Assembly (NCBI RefSeq): GCF_011040495.1
Contig: NZ_CP049039.1
Location: 1-64,000 of the forward strand
Direction: 5' to 3'
Source of the DNA: Pseudohalocynthiibacter aestuariivivens
GTDB lineage: Bacteria; Pseudomonadota; Alphaproteobacteria; Rhodobacterales; Rhodobacteraceae
DNA length: 64,000 nt
The notes beneath the pieces are model-generated. The model worked only from the letters and a program-made list of their open reading frames with translations. It was not told the origin of the DNA and searched no databases. Numbering within the stretch: position 1 is the first letter of the stretch; every line of letters starts with the position of its first letter. The translations under genes were made by a program, and so were the position numbers. Positions 8,598-16,637 of the stretch are shown here, in pieces.

Positions 8598-10200
8598 CTA
8601 TTGGGTAAGTTGGAAGGTTGGGGTTGCTTGTATCAATTGCGAACATCTCGCGCGAGGGATCACGCCTCGGCTTGTCGTTTGGCCGCCGCGCCTTGCGCTC
8701 TCCTTCCAAGCGCGCTGTAAGTGTCCGTTGTCGAGCTGAATGAGCGATACGGCGCTGTTCTTCGATGATTACGAACAGAATTGCCTCCGATACCCTTCCG
8801 CCATGACGCTCATGAAAGATTGCACTGGCGCGCCGCGACTCCCAAAGAGAAACTTTGGGACGCGAAAGGTCCTTGTAGCGTGCGACAATCGTGCGGCCAT
8901 CATCCGTCACAACCCAAATCCGCGACATGTCTCGTGGGTCATACTTGACCGCAACCTTCCTGGCTCCACGACCGATCATCGGCGCGAAGGCGTCGCTCCA
9001 ATAGCCGATAGAAAACAGGTTGATCCCGGTCCTGCCCAGCTGGCGGCGTTCTGAAGGAAGGAAACTGATCCGGAAGGCATCTGTGTCCACGACTTGTCGG
9101 CCAGCATCGTCGCCCCCAAGATGGGCCCAGGCGGCAAGTGGCGTTCGCCTCAATCCGTTGTGGCGTGTATTGTGATACCGACAAATCTCCAGCCGCAGCC
9201 AGTCCTCAAACTCTTCCAGGGTCATTGAGGCCTTGGCAGCGCTGTCATACTCGCCCTTATCTTTTGGCGAAGATTGCGTCGTTCCGGGCAGTACGTGAAC
9301 AGCACCCATTGTCGTTCCGATTAGTCGCTCGATATGTCCGCCAAAATGCACGCGGCCCGGCGGCCGGTACTTGATCGAGATACCCCACTCCGCACAAGCC
9401 GATCGGAAGGCCTCACTGCGAAAATCCCGCCCGTTATCGACGTGGATGGCCTGTGGGATACCGGCGGTTGGCCAATAGAGCTCCTCTAGCGAACTTGGCG
9501 TCCGGATGGACTTCGGCCGCACACAATGATCCAGGCAAAGGCAAATGGACAGGACGGATGGCGCATCGAAAGTGACGTAGGCGCCCAGAACCACACGGGT
9601 TGCGACGTCGATCGCAAGCGTCAGCCATGGTCGTGCCAGAGGTTTGCGATCAACCTGATCAACAAGAATGATATCCGCCAAGGTGTGATCGATCTGAACG
9701 ACCTGCAGCGGACGTTCCACATCCAAGGCCCCTGCCCTTGCCTCGAATACTTGCCTGGCCGCCTTCGCTCCTTTCCGCTTCCGCAACACCTCGCGCTGGT
9801 CCATCGCGTCAAGACGGGCCTTGATCGTTCGGCGGGTTGGACGGCGAAAACCTCGGGCTCCGCACTCGGTCTGGATCTCTCCCACAATCCGGAGAAAACT
9901 AGGCGGCTCAGGCACCAAATAATGCCAGCGTAAAACACGCTCAATGATGGCTTCAACCTCCCGACCTAAGCGCTGTGATCCACGCTTTGGACCACGGCGC
10001 TTGGGCAGCAAGGCGCTCGACCGTCCATCGTTTTGTTTCAACCGTCGATAAAATTCCCATACAGAGCTGCGGGAAACACCCATCTCTTCCGCCGCAGCCA
10101 ACAACCGCGGACCCACATCGTTGCCAGCTCGATCCAACGTAACCGCCCCATTGTTACCGCGGTGATTTGTCTTTGATGCGGGCGACAAGTTCGGCGTCAT
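8566..10200 (-). pseudogene. tniA: TniA DDE transposase of element 1, 5' end replaced by IS66 sequence
   Basis: The core is a TniA/TnsB-type rve transposase. The DDE residues are recognisable in VQIDHTLAD, IHVDNGRDFRS and FGGHIERLIGT. From the IS66 boundary at 10138 toward 10200 the frame is IS66 end sequence (about 20 codons), so the native N-terminus is gone. Compared with the intact TniA at 17569-19221, roughly 40-50 N-terminal residues are missing, part of the DNA-binding region. The frame stays open across the junction, so a hybrid protein could be made from an IS-borne start. Transposition activity is unlikely. Confidence 0.8.
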
Positions 10201-10450
10201 CTACGAAGTCTTCAAGGAACTCATGCCAGAGTTCGGAGGTCATACGGGCGTCGCGGATCATGTCTTTCAGCTCCTCGATGCCGTCGTCGGTCAGCGCGGT
10301 GACGGTTTCGTCCGCACCGGCATAAACGTTGATGATGTTGCCGTAGGTGAGGTTGTCGTCGTTGGAGATGATGGCTTCGAGAAGCTCGACATCCTCGCCC
10401 AGCATTTTGGCAACGTAGTCGATGGCGCGGACATGGGTGATGGCTGCCAT
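10154..10450 (-). CDS. Small IS66-borne accessory protein of unknown function
   Basis: A 98-residue acidic protein starting MAAITHVRAIDYVAKMLGED and ending DDAELVARIKDKSPR. It lies inside the IS66 element, just downstream of tnpC. Its ATG overlaps the restored tnpC stop (TGATG arrangement), so it looks translationally coupled to the transposase. Its C-terminal codons reach almost to the left inverted repeat. I recognise no catalytic motif. Its position suggests a regulator or accessory factor of the IS, but that is inference. Confidence 0.7.
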   Translation of the reverse strand: MAAITHVRAIDYVAKMLGEDVELLEAIISNDDNLTYGNIINVYAGADETVTALTDDGIEELKDMIRDARMTSELWHEFLEDFVDDAELVARIKDKSPR

Positions 10451-12085
10451 CAAGCGGCCTCTTGATGGGCAACGGCCAGCGGTTCCCAGTTCCATGGCAA
10501 CAGTTCATCCAGCCGGTTGTTCTTGTGATCGTGGATGCGGTTCAGGATGTCGGCGAGATAGGCTTGCGGGTCGAGGCTATTGAGCTTGGCCGTTTCGATG
10601 ACCGTCATGGCCCGCGCCAAGGTTTCCGCGCCGGTGTCGGCTCCTGCAAAAAAGCCAATTCTTGCGTCCTATCCCAATCGGACGCAGCGCGCGCTCGGCT
10701 GGATTGTTGTCGATGGCCACACGTCCGTCGGTCAGGAACAGGCTGAAGGCATCCTTGCGGCCCAACCCATACCTGAAGGCTTTGGCCAGATCGCTTTTGC
10801 CGGGAATGCGCAGAAGCTGCTGTTCGGACCAGGCAAAGAAGGTTTCGACTTGCGGGTGGCTCAACTTTTGTCGCGCGGCATGGCGGACGTCAGCGGGCTG
10901 GCCATTGATGTCACGCTCAATGTCGTAGAGCTTACCGATCCGGTCGAGCGCCTCGCGGGCGATCTCGGACTTGGTCGAGGTCCAAAAATCATGGAAGTCA
11001 CGCCGTAGATGCGCCCAACATGCCGCTTCGCGCAAACGCGGCACACCATTGGCTTCAGGCTCGTATAATTTTGCATAGCCCTTATAACCGTCCGCTTGCA
11101 GAATGCCGCGCGCGTTGACCAGATGGCTCAGGACATGCTCTTCTTTCCAGTCTGGTGCGAACCGATAGACAGCCCCCGGTGGAGACGACCCCGCCCAAGG
11201 CCTTTGATCCCGCACATAGGCCCAGATCCGGCCTTGCCTGACCCCTTTGCCCAATCCTTTGTCACGCAAAGAACGATCCAGCACCCGGATTGGCGTGTCG
11301 TCAGCGTGCAGCAGATCGCTGCCCATGATGTCAGCCTCGATCCGTTCGATCAGCGGCGACAGGGTCTTCATGGCGCGGCCGCACCAGCCGACCAGCGTGC
11401 TTTCGGGGATGTCCGCGCCCATGCGCACGAAGATCTCGTGCTGACGATAAAGGGGAAGGTGATCGTCGAACTTCGAGACCAGTATGTGCGCCAACAGGTT
11501 TGGACCAGCCATGCTGCCCGGGATCGGGCGGCTTGGCGCAGGCTCCTGCACCATCTTTTCGCAGCGACGGCAAGATTTCTTGATGCGAGCGATCTGGATT
11601 ACCTTCATCTGCGCCGCGATCATGTCGAGCAATTCGCTGACATCCTCTCCCACCACACGTAAATCACCGCCACAGTCAGGACAGCAGGTTCCAGGATCAA
11701 GCTCCCGCCGTTCCCGCAGGGTCGCATCAGATACACGTGGGCGGCGGCGTAAGGCGGGCGCAGTGGGCTCATCAGCCGCTGGTTCGTCCTGCCCTTCATC
11801 GATGGCCGCATCGTCGTCTTCGGCCACGGCAACCAACAGATCTTCGAGCGCCAGTTCCAACTGTTCAATCTCGCGTTCGACCTTCTCCGAAGATTTTCCG
11901 AAGGCCAGTTTCTGCAACTTGGCGATCCGCAAGCGAAGCGCCCGAACCAGTTGATCATGGACCCGCAGCGTCGCCGACATCTTGGCGTTCTCGATCTCAA
12001 TCCGAGTGTTTTCAGCCTGCAATTCCGCGATCATCGCTCTCAATACAGCGGGGTCATCGGGGAGGTTTTCAGCAGGTTTTGACAT
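10450..12085 (-). pseudogene. tnpC: IS66 TnpC transposase with a one-base frameshift near its 3' end
   Basis: The protein starts MSKPAENLPDD at 12085. It shows the IS66 layout: coiled-coil N-terminus, zinc finger (CCPDCGGDL then CRRC), then the DDE core with HADDTPIRV, LQADGYKGY and DNNPAERALRP. After GIGRKNWLF the frame changes at a run of six A/T (10648-10653) and would stop at 10577. Dropping one base restores the expected tail AGADTGAETLARAMTVIET to a stop at 10450-10452. It may be a disabling indel, or a slippery run giving some full-length protein. Confidence 0.82.
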
Positions 12086-12147
12086 GCGCTTGATTACCAA
12101 AAATTGGGCCTGGCCACCATAAAAATAACGTAAATATCGACGCAAAA

Positions 12148-12495
12148 TCACCCCACACGCGCAGGCGGCACACCCCAATCCGGACGCCGCCAGTCGATCC
12201 CCTCCCAGAGCATTGCCAACTGTGCTGATGTCAGCCGCGCAGCCCCGTCTTGAGAGCTTGGCCACGGGAAACGACCACGTTCCAGCACCTTGTAATAGAG
12301 GCAAAAACCTTGGCCATCCCAATACAGCAACTTGATCCGATCACCTCGACGCCCACGAAACGCAAACACGGCACCACTGGCAGGCTTTTGCCGCAGCACA
12401 TCCTGCGTCAGTGTGGAAAGGCCCGCGATGCCCTTCCTCATATCCGTAACGCCACAAGCCAGATAAACCCGAACTCCAGTTCCCGGACCAATCAC
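12148..12495 (-). CDS. tnpB: IS66 TnpB (Orf2 family) accessory protein
   Basis: A 115-residue protein with the IS66 Orf2 signature: VYLACGVTDMRKGIAGLS near the start, then FAFRGRRGDRIKLLYWDGQG. It is needed together with TnpA and TnpC for IS66 transposition, though its biochemical role is unclear. It overlaps tnpA by 4 bases (ATGA) and precedes tnpC, the normal gene order. The gene is full length for the family. Confidence 0.92.
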   Translation of the reverse strand: MIGPGTGVRVYLACGVTDMRKGIAGLSTLTQDVLRQKPASGAVFAFRGRRGDRIKLLYWDGQGFCLYYKVLERGRFPWPSSQDGAARLTSAQLAMLWEGIDWRRPDWGVPPARVG

Positions 12496-12872
12496 GCCGC
12501 GTCTACCGCTCGGATCAATCGTGTCAGCGCGACCGGATTCATCGTACTGTCAAAATGCAAACAACGACCATCTCGCAGACGCAATTCAACTGCAGTCGGC
12601 GGAGGCACGTCCGGGACAGGCAACTGCGGCGCAGGAACCGCAACCTGAACCGGGATATCCATTGGATAAAAAAGAGCGCCACCGTCAGGCGACCAAAGCC
12701 CTTTCTTCTTCAGGTCATGCCGCCACGCATAAATCTGTTGCCGCCTAATCTCATGGCGCTGCGCCACCTGGGTCACGCTCGCCCCATCGACTCCAACCGA
12801 CATGACAATTTCCAGCTTGTCATCGTCATGCCAGAAACGCCGCCGTTCAGCCCCAAGAATTTCGCCCCGCAT
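12492..12872 (-). CDS. tnpA: IS66 TnpA, helix-turn-helix DNA-binding protein
   Basis: A 126-residue protein. The N-terminal half is the transposase helix-turn-helix seen in IS3/IS66 TnpA (KLEIVMSVGVDGASVTQVAQ, then RHEIRRQQIYAWRHDLKKKG). The C-terminal half ends in the beta-rich LRDGRCLHFDSTMNPVALTRLI segment. It is the first gene of the IS66 operon and overlaps tnpB by 4 bases. It would bind the element ends or regulate the operon. The protein looks intact, although the tnpC of this copy is frameshifted. Confidence 0.9.
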   Translation of the reverse strand: MRGEILGAERRRFWHDDDKLEIVMSVGVDGASVTQVAQRHEIRRQQIYAWRHDLKKKGLWSPDGGALFYPMDIPVQVAVPAPQLPVPDVPPPTAVELRLRDGRCLHFDSTMNPVALTRLIRAVDAA

Positions 12873-12885
12873 AACACACCCCGTT

Positions 12886-12925
12886 TAAGAGACGTCATTA
12901 GTGACGTCATTAAACACGTCTCTTA
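12886..12925. repeat. Inverted repeat plus direct repeats upstream of IS66 tnpA
   Basis: TAAGAGACGT (12886-12895) and ACGTCTCTTA (12916-12925) form a perfect 10-base inverted repeat. Between and overlapping them are two direct copies of GACGTCATTA (12891-12900 and 12903-12912). The structure sits 14 bases upstream of the tnpA start codon and inside the IS. It could be an operator of the transposition operon or a transposase-binding site; neither is proven. Confidence 0.6.
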
Positions 12926-12978
12926 GATCAAAGCCCTAAGCTCAGGCAGGCGGTGCCAATGGCACGGTTACGATTTGT

Positions 12979-13704
12979 CTACGTTTGGCAAGTCATGGTT
13001 TCATTTCGGCGGCATAGTCTGCCCACAGGCTGAATGCATCTGCCCGGGGCGTGGCGATAGGATGTGGCGGTGAGGCGATACCGGCGGAGTTTAAAGATCG
13101 TGTTGATCTGGTCATGTGCGGCAAGGAAACGCTGTGCCTGTCTGGGCGACTTGAACCGGCCCATGATTTTCTCTCGTCGCCGCGTCGGCCTATGACTTCC
13201 TTCGATCCGGTTGTTAAGGCCCTTGTGGGCTCGGTGATCGGCGCCTTGAGCTTGCTGAGCGATCGGCCTGATGTAGCTGCGCAGTTTGTCGGCGATGACG
13301 ACTCTTGGCTGGCCGAATTGAGCGATCAGCCTTGTCAGAAATCGCTTGGCGGCTTTGGCATTGCGGCGTGTTTGCACAAGAATGTCGAGAGTATCACCGT
13401 TGCCATCGACGGCCCGCCAGAGCCAGTGCTTCACGCCGTTGATCGGGAGCACGACCTCGTCTAGGTGCCATTTGTCGTTAGGGCGCGGCCGGTCCCGGCG
13501 GATGCAGGCGGCGAAATGCGCACCAAACCGGTTGACCCAAAGGCGAATGGCTTCGCGGCTGACGATGACGCCGCGCTCCGCCAACAGGTCCTCGACATCC
13601 GCGGTGCTGAGCGCAAAGCGATGGTAGGCCCAGACCGCATGGGCGACGATCTCGCGCGGAAAACGAAAGCCCTTCAGGCGCAGCATTGACGGCGGTATTT
13701 TCAT
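12979..13704 (-). CDS. IS6-family (IS26-like) transposase
   Basis: A 241-residue protein with the IS6 layout: an N-terminal FRFPREIVAHAVWAYHRFALS segment, HLDEVVLPINGVKHWLWRAVD with the first catalytic Asp, VVIADKLRSY with the second, and RIEGSHRPTRRREK with the Glu. Length and motifs fit a complete transposase. Element ends are uncertain. GGCACGGTTACGA at 12961 resembles the IS6 terminus but overlaps the IS66 right end, and a poorer candidate lies near 13740-13752. IS6 elements join replicons by cointegration, which fits the missing tniA 5' end and missing IS66 target duplication next door. Confidence 0.88.
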   Translation of the reverse strand: MKIPPSMLRLKGFRFPREIVAHAVWAYHRFALSTADVEDLLAERGVIVSREAIRLWVNRFGAHFAACIRRDRPRPNDKWHLDEVVLPINGVKHWLWRAVDGNGDTLDILVQTRRNAKAAKRFLTRLIAQFGQPRVVIADKLRSYIRPIAQQAQGADHRAHKGLNNRIEGSHRPTRRREKIMGRFKSPRQAQRFLAAHDQINTIFKLRRYRLTATSYRHAPGRCIQPVGRLCRRNETMTCQT

Positions 13705-13859
13705 GCCTCAACTGTTACCCAAGTCAAAAACGGCAAACAACTTGGCAATGCCATCCAGATCACTTCTCAGCGAAAATCAACACTATACGGCGTCTGATTG
13801 GGAACCACACGTCCGACTGATTGAAAGTGCCCGCCTTCCAATCGGCGGGTGCGGGACCG

Positions 13860-14471
13860 CTAGTTCGCCTCGTCAACAACCAACTCGAGCTCCGGCAGAT
13901 CACGCAAACTTTGCAGATCGAAGGTTGCCAAAAACGTCTCTGTTGTCACAAATGTATGCGGCGCCCCCGGCCGCGGTGACCGAGGCCCACTCGCTATCAG
14001 GTCTTTGTAGCGCAGCCGGGCCAGCAGATCGCGGCTGACCTCCTTGCCGAAGATGTCCTTAAGCCCCGCCCGATCAATCGGCTGATGATAGGCGATGGCG
14101 CAGAGCACGCCCATCTCCATCTCGGTGAAGCCGAGGGTCTGGCCGCCCGGTTCGGCGGCGGCTTTGATAGCATCAGCAAACCGCGTTCGCGTGCGGAACA
14201 TCCAGCCGCCAGCCACTTGGGCCAACTCGAATGGCCGGCCGACCAACTCTGCCCGGATGTCCTCGATCAGCATCTCGATCGAGGCTCCCTGCCCCACCAC
14301 ACGCGCGAGAGCCTCTCGCCCGACCGGTGTCGGGTTGGCGAACAGGACCGCCTCTATCCGGCCCATCCATTCGCGCCAGCGCAGTTCTGGTGGCATATCG
14401 TCGAGTTCGCGGTCGAACACGTCATCGCGTGTCGCCCCCCCCTGCCCCTTCGTGCGCTTCTGGTGCGCCAT
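13860..14471 (-). CDS. scpB: ScpB-like winged-helix protein paired with DUF1403
   Basis: A 203-residue protein from MAHQKRTKGQGG (ATG at 14471, six bases after the DUF1403 stop). It contains an ScpB-like double winged-helix region: WMGRIEAVLFANPTPVGREALARVVG, then LGFTEMEMGVLCAIAYHQPIDRAGL and RYKDLIASGPRSPRPGAPHTFVTT. True ScpB works with SMC and ScpA in chromosome condensation. No SMC or ScpA gene is near, and the partner is DUF1403. It is likely a mobile-element or plasmid variant with a regulatory or segregation role, which is inferred. Confidence 0.8.
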   Translation of the reverse strand: MAHQKRTKGQGGATRDDVFDRELDDMPPELRWREWMGRIEAVLFANPTPVGREALARVVGQGASIEMLIEDIRAELVGRPFELAQVAGGWMFRTRTRFADAIKAAAEPGGQTLGFTEMEMGVLCAIAYHQPIDRAGLKDIFGKEVSRDLLARLRYKDLIASGPRSPRPGAPHTFVTTETFLATFDLQSLRDLPELELVVDEAN

Positions 14472-14476
14472 CGCGG

Positions 14477-15430
14477 TCACGGCGTGATCCCGTAAAGGCG
14501 AAAGGTCGAGCGTCCGGTCAGTTCCCGTGCCACACCCAGATCGACCAGACGGTCGCAAAACCGTCGCGCTGCTCGGTCTGTCATGGCGGTCGAGGTCCCT
14601 TGGATGCGCGGCGACAGCATCGGGGCCGGTGCCACGGCATCTTCGGCGAGAAACAGATTAACCGCCGCGTCCGACCCTTTCGCGCGCAGCTTCGGCGCCA
14701 CGCTCCGAAGCGCCTCTGCGCGGCGGGCAACGTCCCGCGTCAGCCGGATCGTCTCTTCGATGGACTCGAGAATTTGGGACTGAACCGCCAGCTCGGCCTT
14801 GGGCTTACCCGCAACCACTTCGCAGAGCATCGTCTTGGTGATCCGCTGCGCCGTGACCGGCAGTACCACCTTCCAGTTCAATGCCCGCGCCAACACCAAG
14901 TCCGAAAGCAGGCAAGCGATCCGCTCCGCCCGATCATCGGCCTTGAGGACCGCGCGCAGAACAGACACGCAACCCGCCAACGGCCCGTGGGTCCAGACGC
15001 GCGCCTGCCCCGCGTCCAGCCAACCGACCACCTCCCCGGCGAGAACCGGGCCGATCAAGTCGGCGAACCCTGCCACCCCATCCGTCCGCAAGCGCACAGC
15101 ATCGCGCCAGTAAGCCAGCAGGTCACCATCCGGCCCTCGCGCCTCGCCCGGTGGCGTCAGGTGGTAGGCATCCCGGATATCTTCCTCCCGCGCCAGCCGC
15201 CCTTCCAACTTCGAGGTCGCCATCGCAGCGCTCAGCGCCAGCCGGTTGGCGAGTAGTTTCAGTGGCACGCCATACCTGCTATCGCCGATCAACTGATCCA
15301 GCACCATGAGCGTTGCCCCCGACCGAAATGCCACAATCCCAGAGGTTTCCGACCCCGCCGGGGTGATCCATGCGGGCGGCAGCGGTAGGGACCTTAGGTC
15401 GTCCGGGATAGCTGTCGGCTGGTATGTCAT
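14477..15430 (-). CDS. DUF1403-family protein of unknown function
   Basis: A 317-residue, mostly helical, alanine/leucine-rich protein. I recognise it as DUF1403 from its start, the stretch LLANRLALSAAMATSKLEGRLAREEDIRDAYHL, and its partnership with an scpB-like gene, which recurs in alphaproteobacterial plasmids and islands. There is no signal peptide and no obvious catalytic motif. It is the first gene of a two-gene operon with scpB. Its start faces the inverted-repeat site at 15505-15537 and the recombinase gene interrupted by Tni element 2, so the control region may be shared. Confidence 0.75.
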   Translation of the reverse strand: MTYQPTAIPDDLRSLPLPPAWITPAGSETSGIVAFRSGATLMVLDQLIGDSRYGVPLKLLANRLALSAAMATSKLEGRLAREEDIRDAYHLTPPGEARGPDGDLLAYWRDAVRLRTDGVAGFADLIGPVLAGEVVGWLDAGQARVWTHGPLAGCVSVLRAVLKADDRAERIACLLSDLVLARALNWKVVLPVTAQRITKTMLCEVVAGKPKAELAVQSQILESIEETIRLTRDVARRAEALRSVAPKLRAKGSDAAVNLFLAEDAVAPAPMLSPRIQGTSTAMTDRAARRFCDRLVDLGVARELTGRSTFRLYGITP

Positions 15431-15504
15431 GTCACAACACTAATCTCAAACGGCGCTTTCGTCCACCAGATGATGTATAAACCGCCGCGCTCTGCCCGCT
15501 CCTG

Positions 15505-15537
15505 TTATGTCCAATAAGTTTGCATTATCGGACATAA
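15505..15537. repeat. Inverted-repeat site upstream of the tyrosine recombinase gene (candidate recombination core or operator)
   Basis: Arms TTATGTCCAATAA (15505-15517) and TTATCGGACATAA (15525-15537) are inverted repeats matching at 12 of 13 bases around a 7-base spacer, GTTTGCA. This geometry fits a tyrosine-recombinase crossover core. It ends 18 bases before the original ATG of the recombinase gene at 15556 and lies between that gene and DUF1403. It could equally be an autoregulatory operator. I saw no second copy in the window. Confidence 0.6.
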
Positions 15538-15575
15538 AGAAATATACTCGGCAATATGACGATGTCGTTTTAATT

Positions 15576-16637
15576 TCATGGGTGGACTGGCCCGAAATCG
15601 GCCCTCTCGTCGAGGAAATTCCCATTCAATGGGTGGACCGGGCTCTTGCTCAATCTGTGGACTCTTCCCGTCGCGCGGTCAAGAGGGTTCTTTACCTTGC
15701 CGGATGTTGACCACCGGCTCTGACGGCGAGGAATGATTGGCGCGGCTCGACCGAACAGCCAACACGCCCTCTCGGGCATCTCAGCGTCGAAAACCAGCGC
15801 CGCGCCGAACAGGTCGCCCAGAATGACCAAGGTCAGGGCGCGCCAACGCGCCGGTAGGTGTTGTAGAGGCGCGTCCCTGCTCACGGCCACCCGCGCCTCG
15901 AAGGGGCAATGCCATCCCGGCTGATCGAACCAGAGTGCCAGAACCGGCCGGGCCGCACCCACCCGGTCAAGCGGCGCCCACAGGGCGCGGATCGCGTGTT
16001 CCAGGCGCGCGCGATGGTCTGAGTCCCCCCGAACAATCCCCTGAACTTGATGTTGAAGCTTGAGAATAGCTGCGGCGAATTCTACGTCCATGGGGCGCTC
16101 CGCCTCCCCTCCTTTGCCGGTGACCAGAGTATCGCAGTTGCGGCAAAACGGGCGCAGCAAGCCACCTCGCATCCGAAAGGACACCCGTAAATTTCCGCTG
16201 CAAACAGGGCAGCGGTCGCGCAGCATCTCGCCATGGGTTGGGCAGGCGACGTGCTCCGCCAGCCGCCAATCTGAACGCAGGTAGCTGTCGCATCCGGCTG
16301 TGACATCGGCATCGAAACAGGCAAGGCAGACCGGCACCCTTGGCCTCTCCAGAAACCAGGTCAGTGGACGATCTGAAAATCGGGACGTCAGAGAAAGTCG
16401 CATGAGACGCACGGGATCAACCCGGCAGGCCCGCGCCCAGAGCCTGAGAAGCTCTGGATCTGGGGCGATATCGTTCACTGGACGCGAGGGCTGCACGCCC
16501 CTCCCCTGCCCCGCCAACCAGGCGCTCATCCCCGGGGTTTCCAACCCGTACTGGGCCGCAACCCGGACCATCCAGGAAGAGAGCAACTCGTCACGGAAGG
16601 GCCGCGGCGCAACCGGCAACCGCAGCGGTGTGGTCAT
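15576..16637 (-). CDS. tniQ: TniQ target-selection protein of Tni element 2
   Basis: A 353-residue TniQ from MTTPLRLPVAPRPFRDELLSSW (start overlaps the tniB stop as ATGA). Two zinc-binding clusters are visible, CLACFDAD with CPTHGEMLRDRCPVC, and FCRNCDTL further on. TniQ/TnsD proteins recruit the TniB/TnsC ATPase to a target. The last codons (…FGPVHP) and the stop are encoded by the transposon's own terminal repeat, so the gene runs right into the end of the element. The protein may therefore have been fixed in length by the terminus. Confidence 0.87.
   Translation of the reverse strand: MTTPLRLPVAPRPFRDELLSSWMVRVAAQYGLETPGMSAWLAGQGRGVQPSRPVNDIAPDPELLRLWARACRVDPVRLMRLSLTSRFSDRPLTWFLERPRVPVCLACFDADVTAGCDSYLRSDWRLAEHVACPTHGEMLRDRCPVCSGNLRVSFRMRGGLLRPFCRNCDTLVTGKGGEAERPMDVEFAAAILKLQHQVQGIVRGDSDHRARLEHAIRALWAPLDRVGAARPVLALWFDQPGWHCPFEARVAVSRDAPLQHLPARWRALTLVILGDLFGAALVFDAEMPERACWLFGRAAPIIPRRQSRWSTSGKVKNPLDRATGRVHRLSKSPVHPLNGNFLDERADFGPVHP

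Larger units (their letters stand above)
10139..12971 (-). mobile_element. IS66-family insertion sequence inserted in tniA of Tni element 1
   Basis: The element carries tnpA, tnpB, a frameshifted tnpC and a small accessory gene, all on the minus strand. Terminal inverted repeats are visible. The left end reads GTAACCGCCCCATTG from 10139 and the right end read inward is GTAACCGTGCCATTG, ending at 12971; 18 of the outer 24 positions match. The flanking 8-mers differ (GATCCAAC at 10131-10138, GATTTGTC at 12972-12979). IS66 elements normally leave 8-bp duplications, so one flank has been deleted or replaced, probably together with arrival of the IS6-type sequence. Confidence 0.85.

Noticed and set aside
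10223..11662. Plus-strand frames within the IS66 element
   Set aside because: They are antisense shadows of tnpC and the accessory gene.
10161..12990. The repeated GATTTGTCT-like words at the two sides of the first IS66 taken as target duplications
   Set aside because: One copy (10163) lies inside the element, so it cannot be a target duplication. The real flanking 8-mers do not match.
12961..13752. Exact ends of the IS6-type element
   Set aside because: The left candidate GGCACGGTTACGA overlaps the IS66 right repeat and the right candidate near 13740-13752 matches poorly. Only the transposase gene is annotated.
15507..15710. A 67-codon frame across the recombination site and transposon left end
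   Set aside because: It spans the Tni-2 terminus and its target copy, and opposes tniQ. It is an artefact of the junction.
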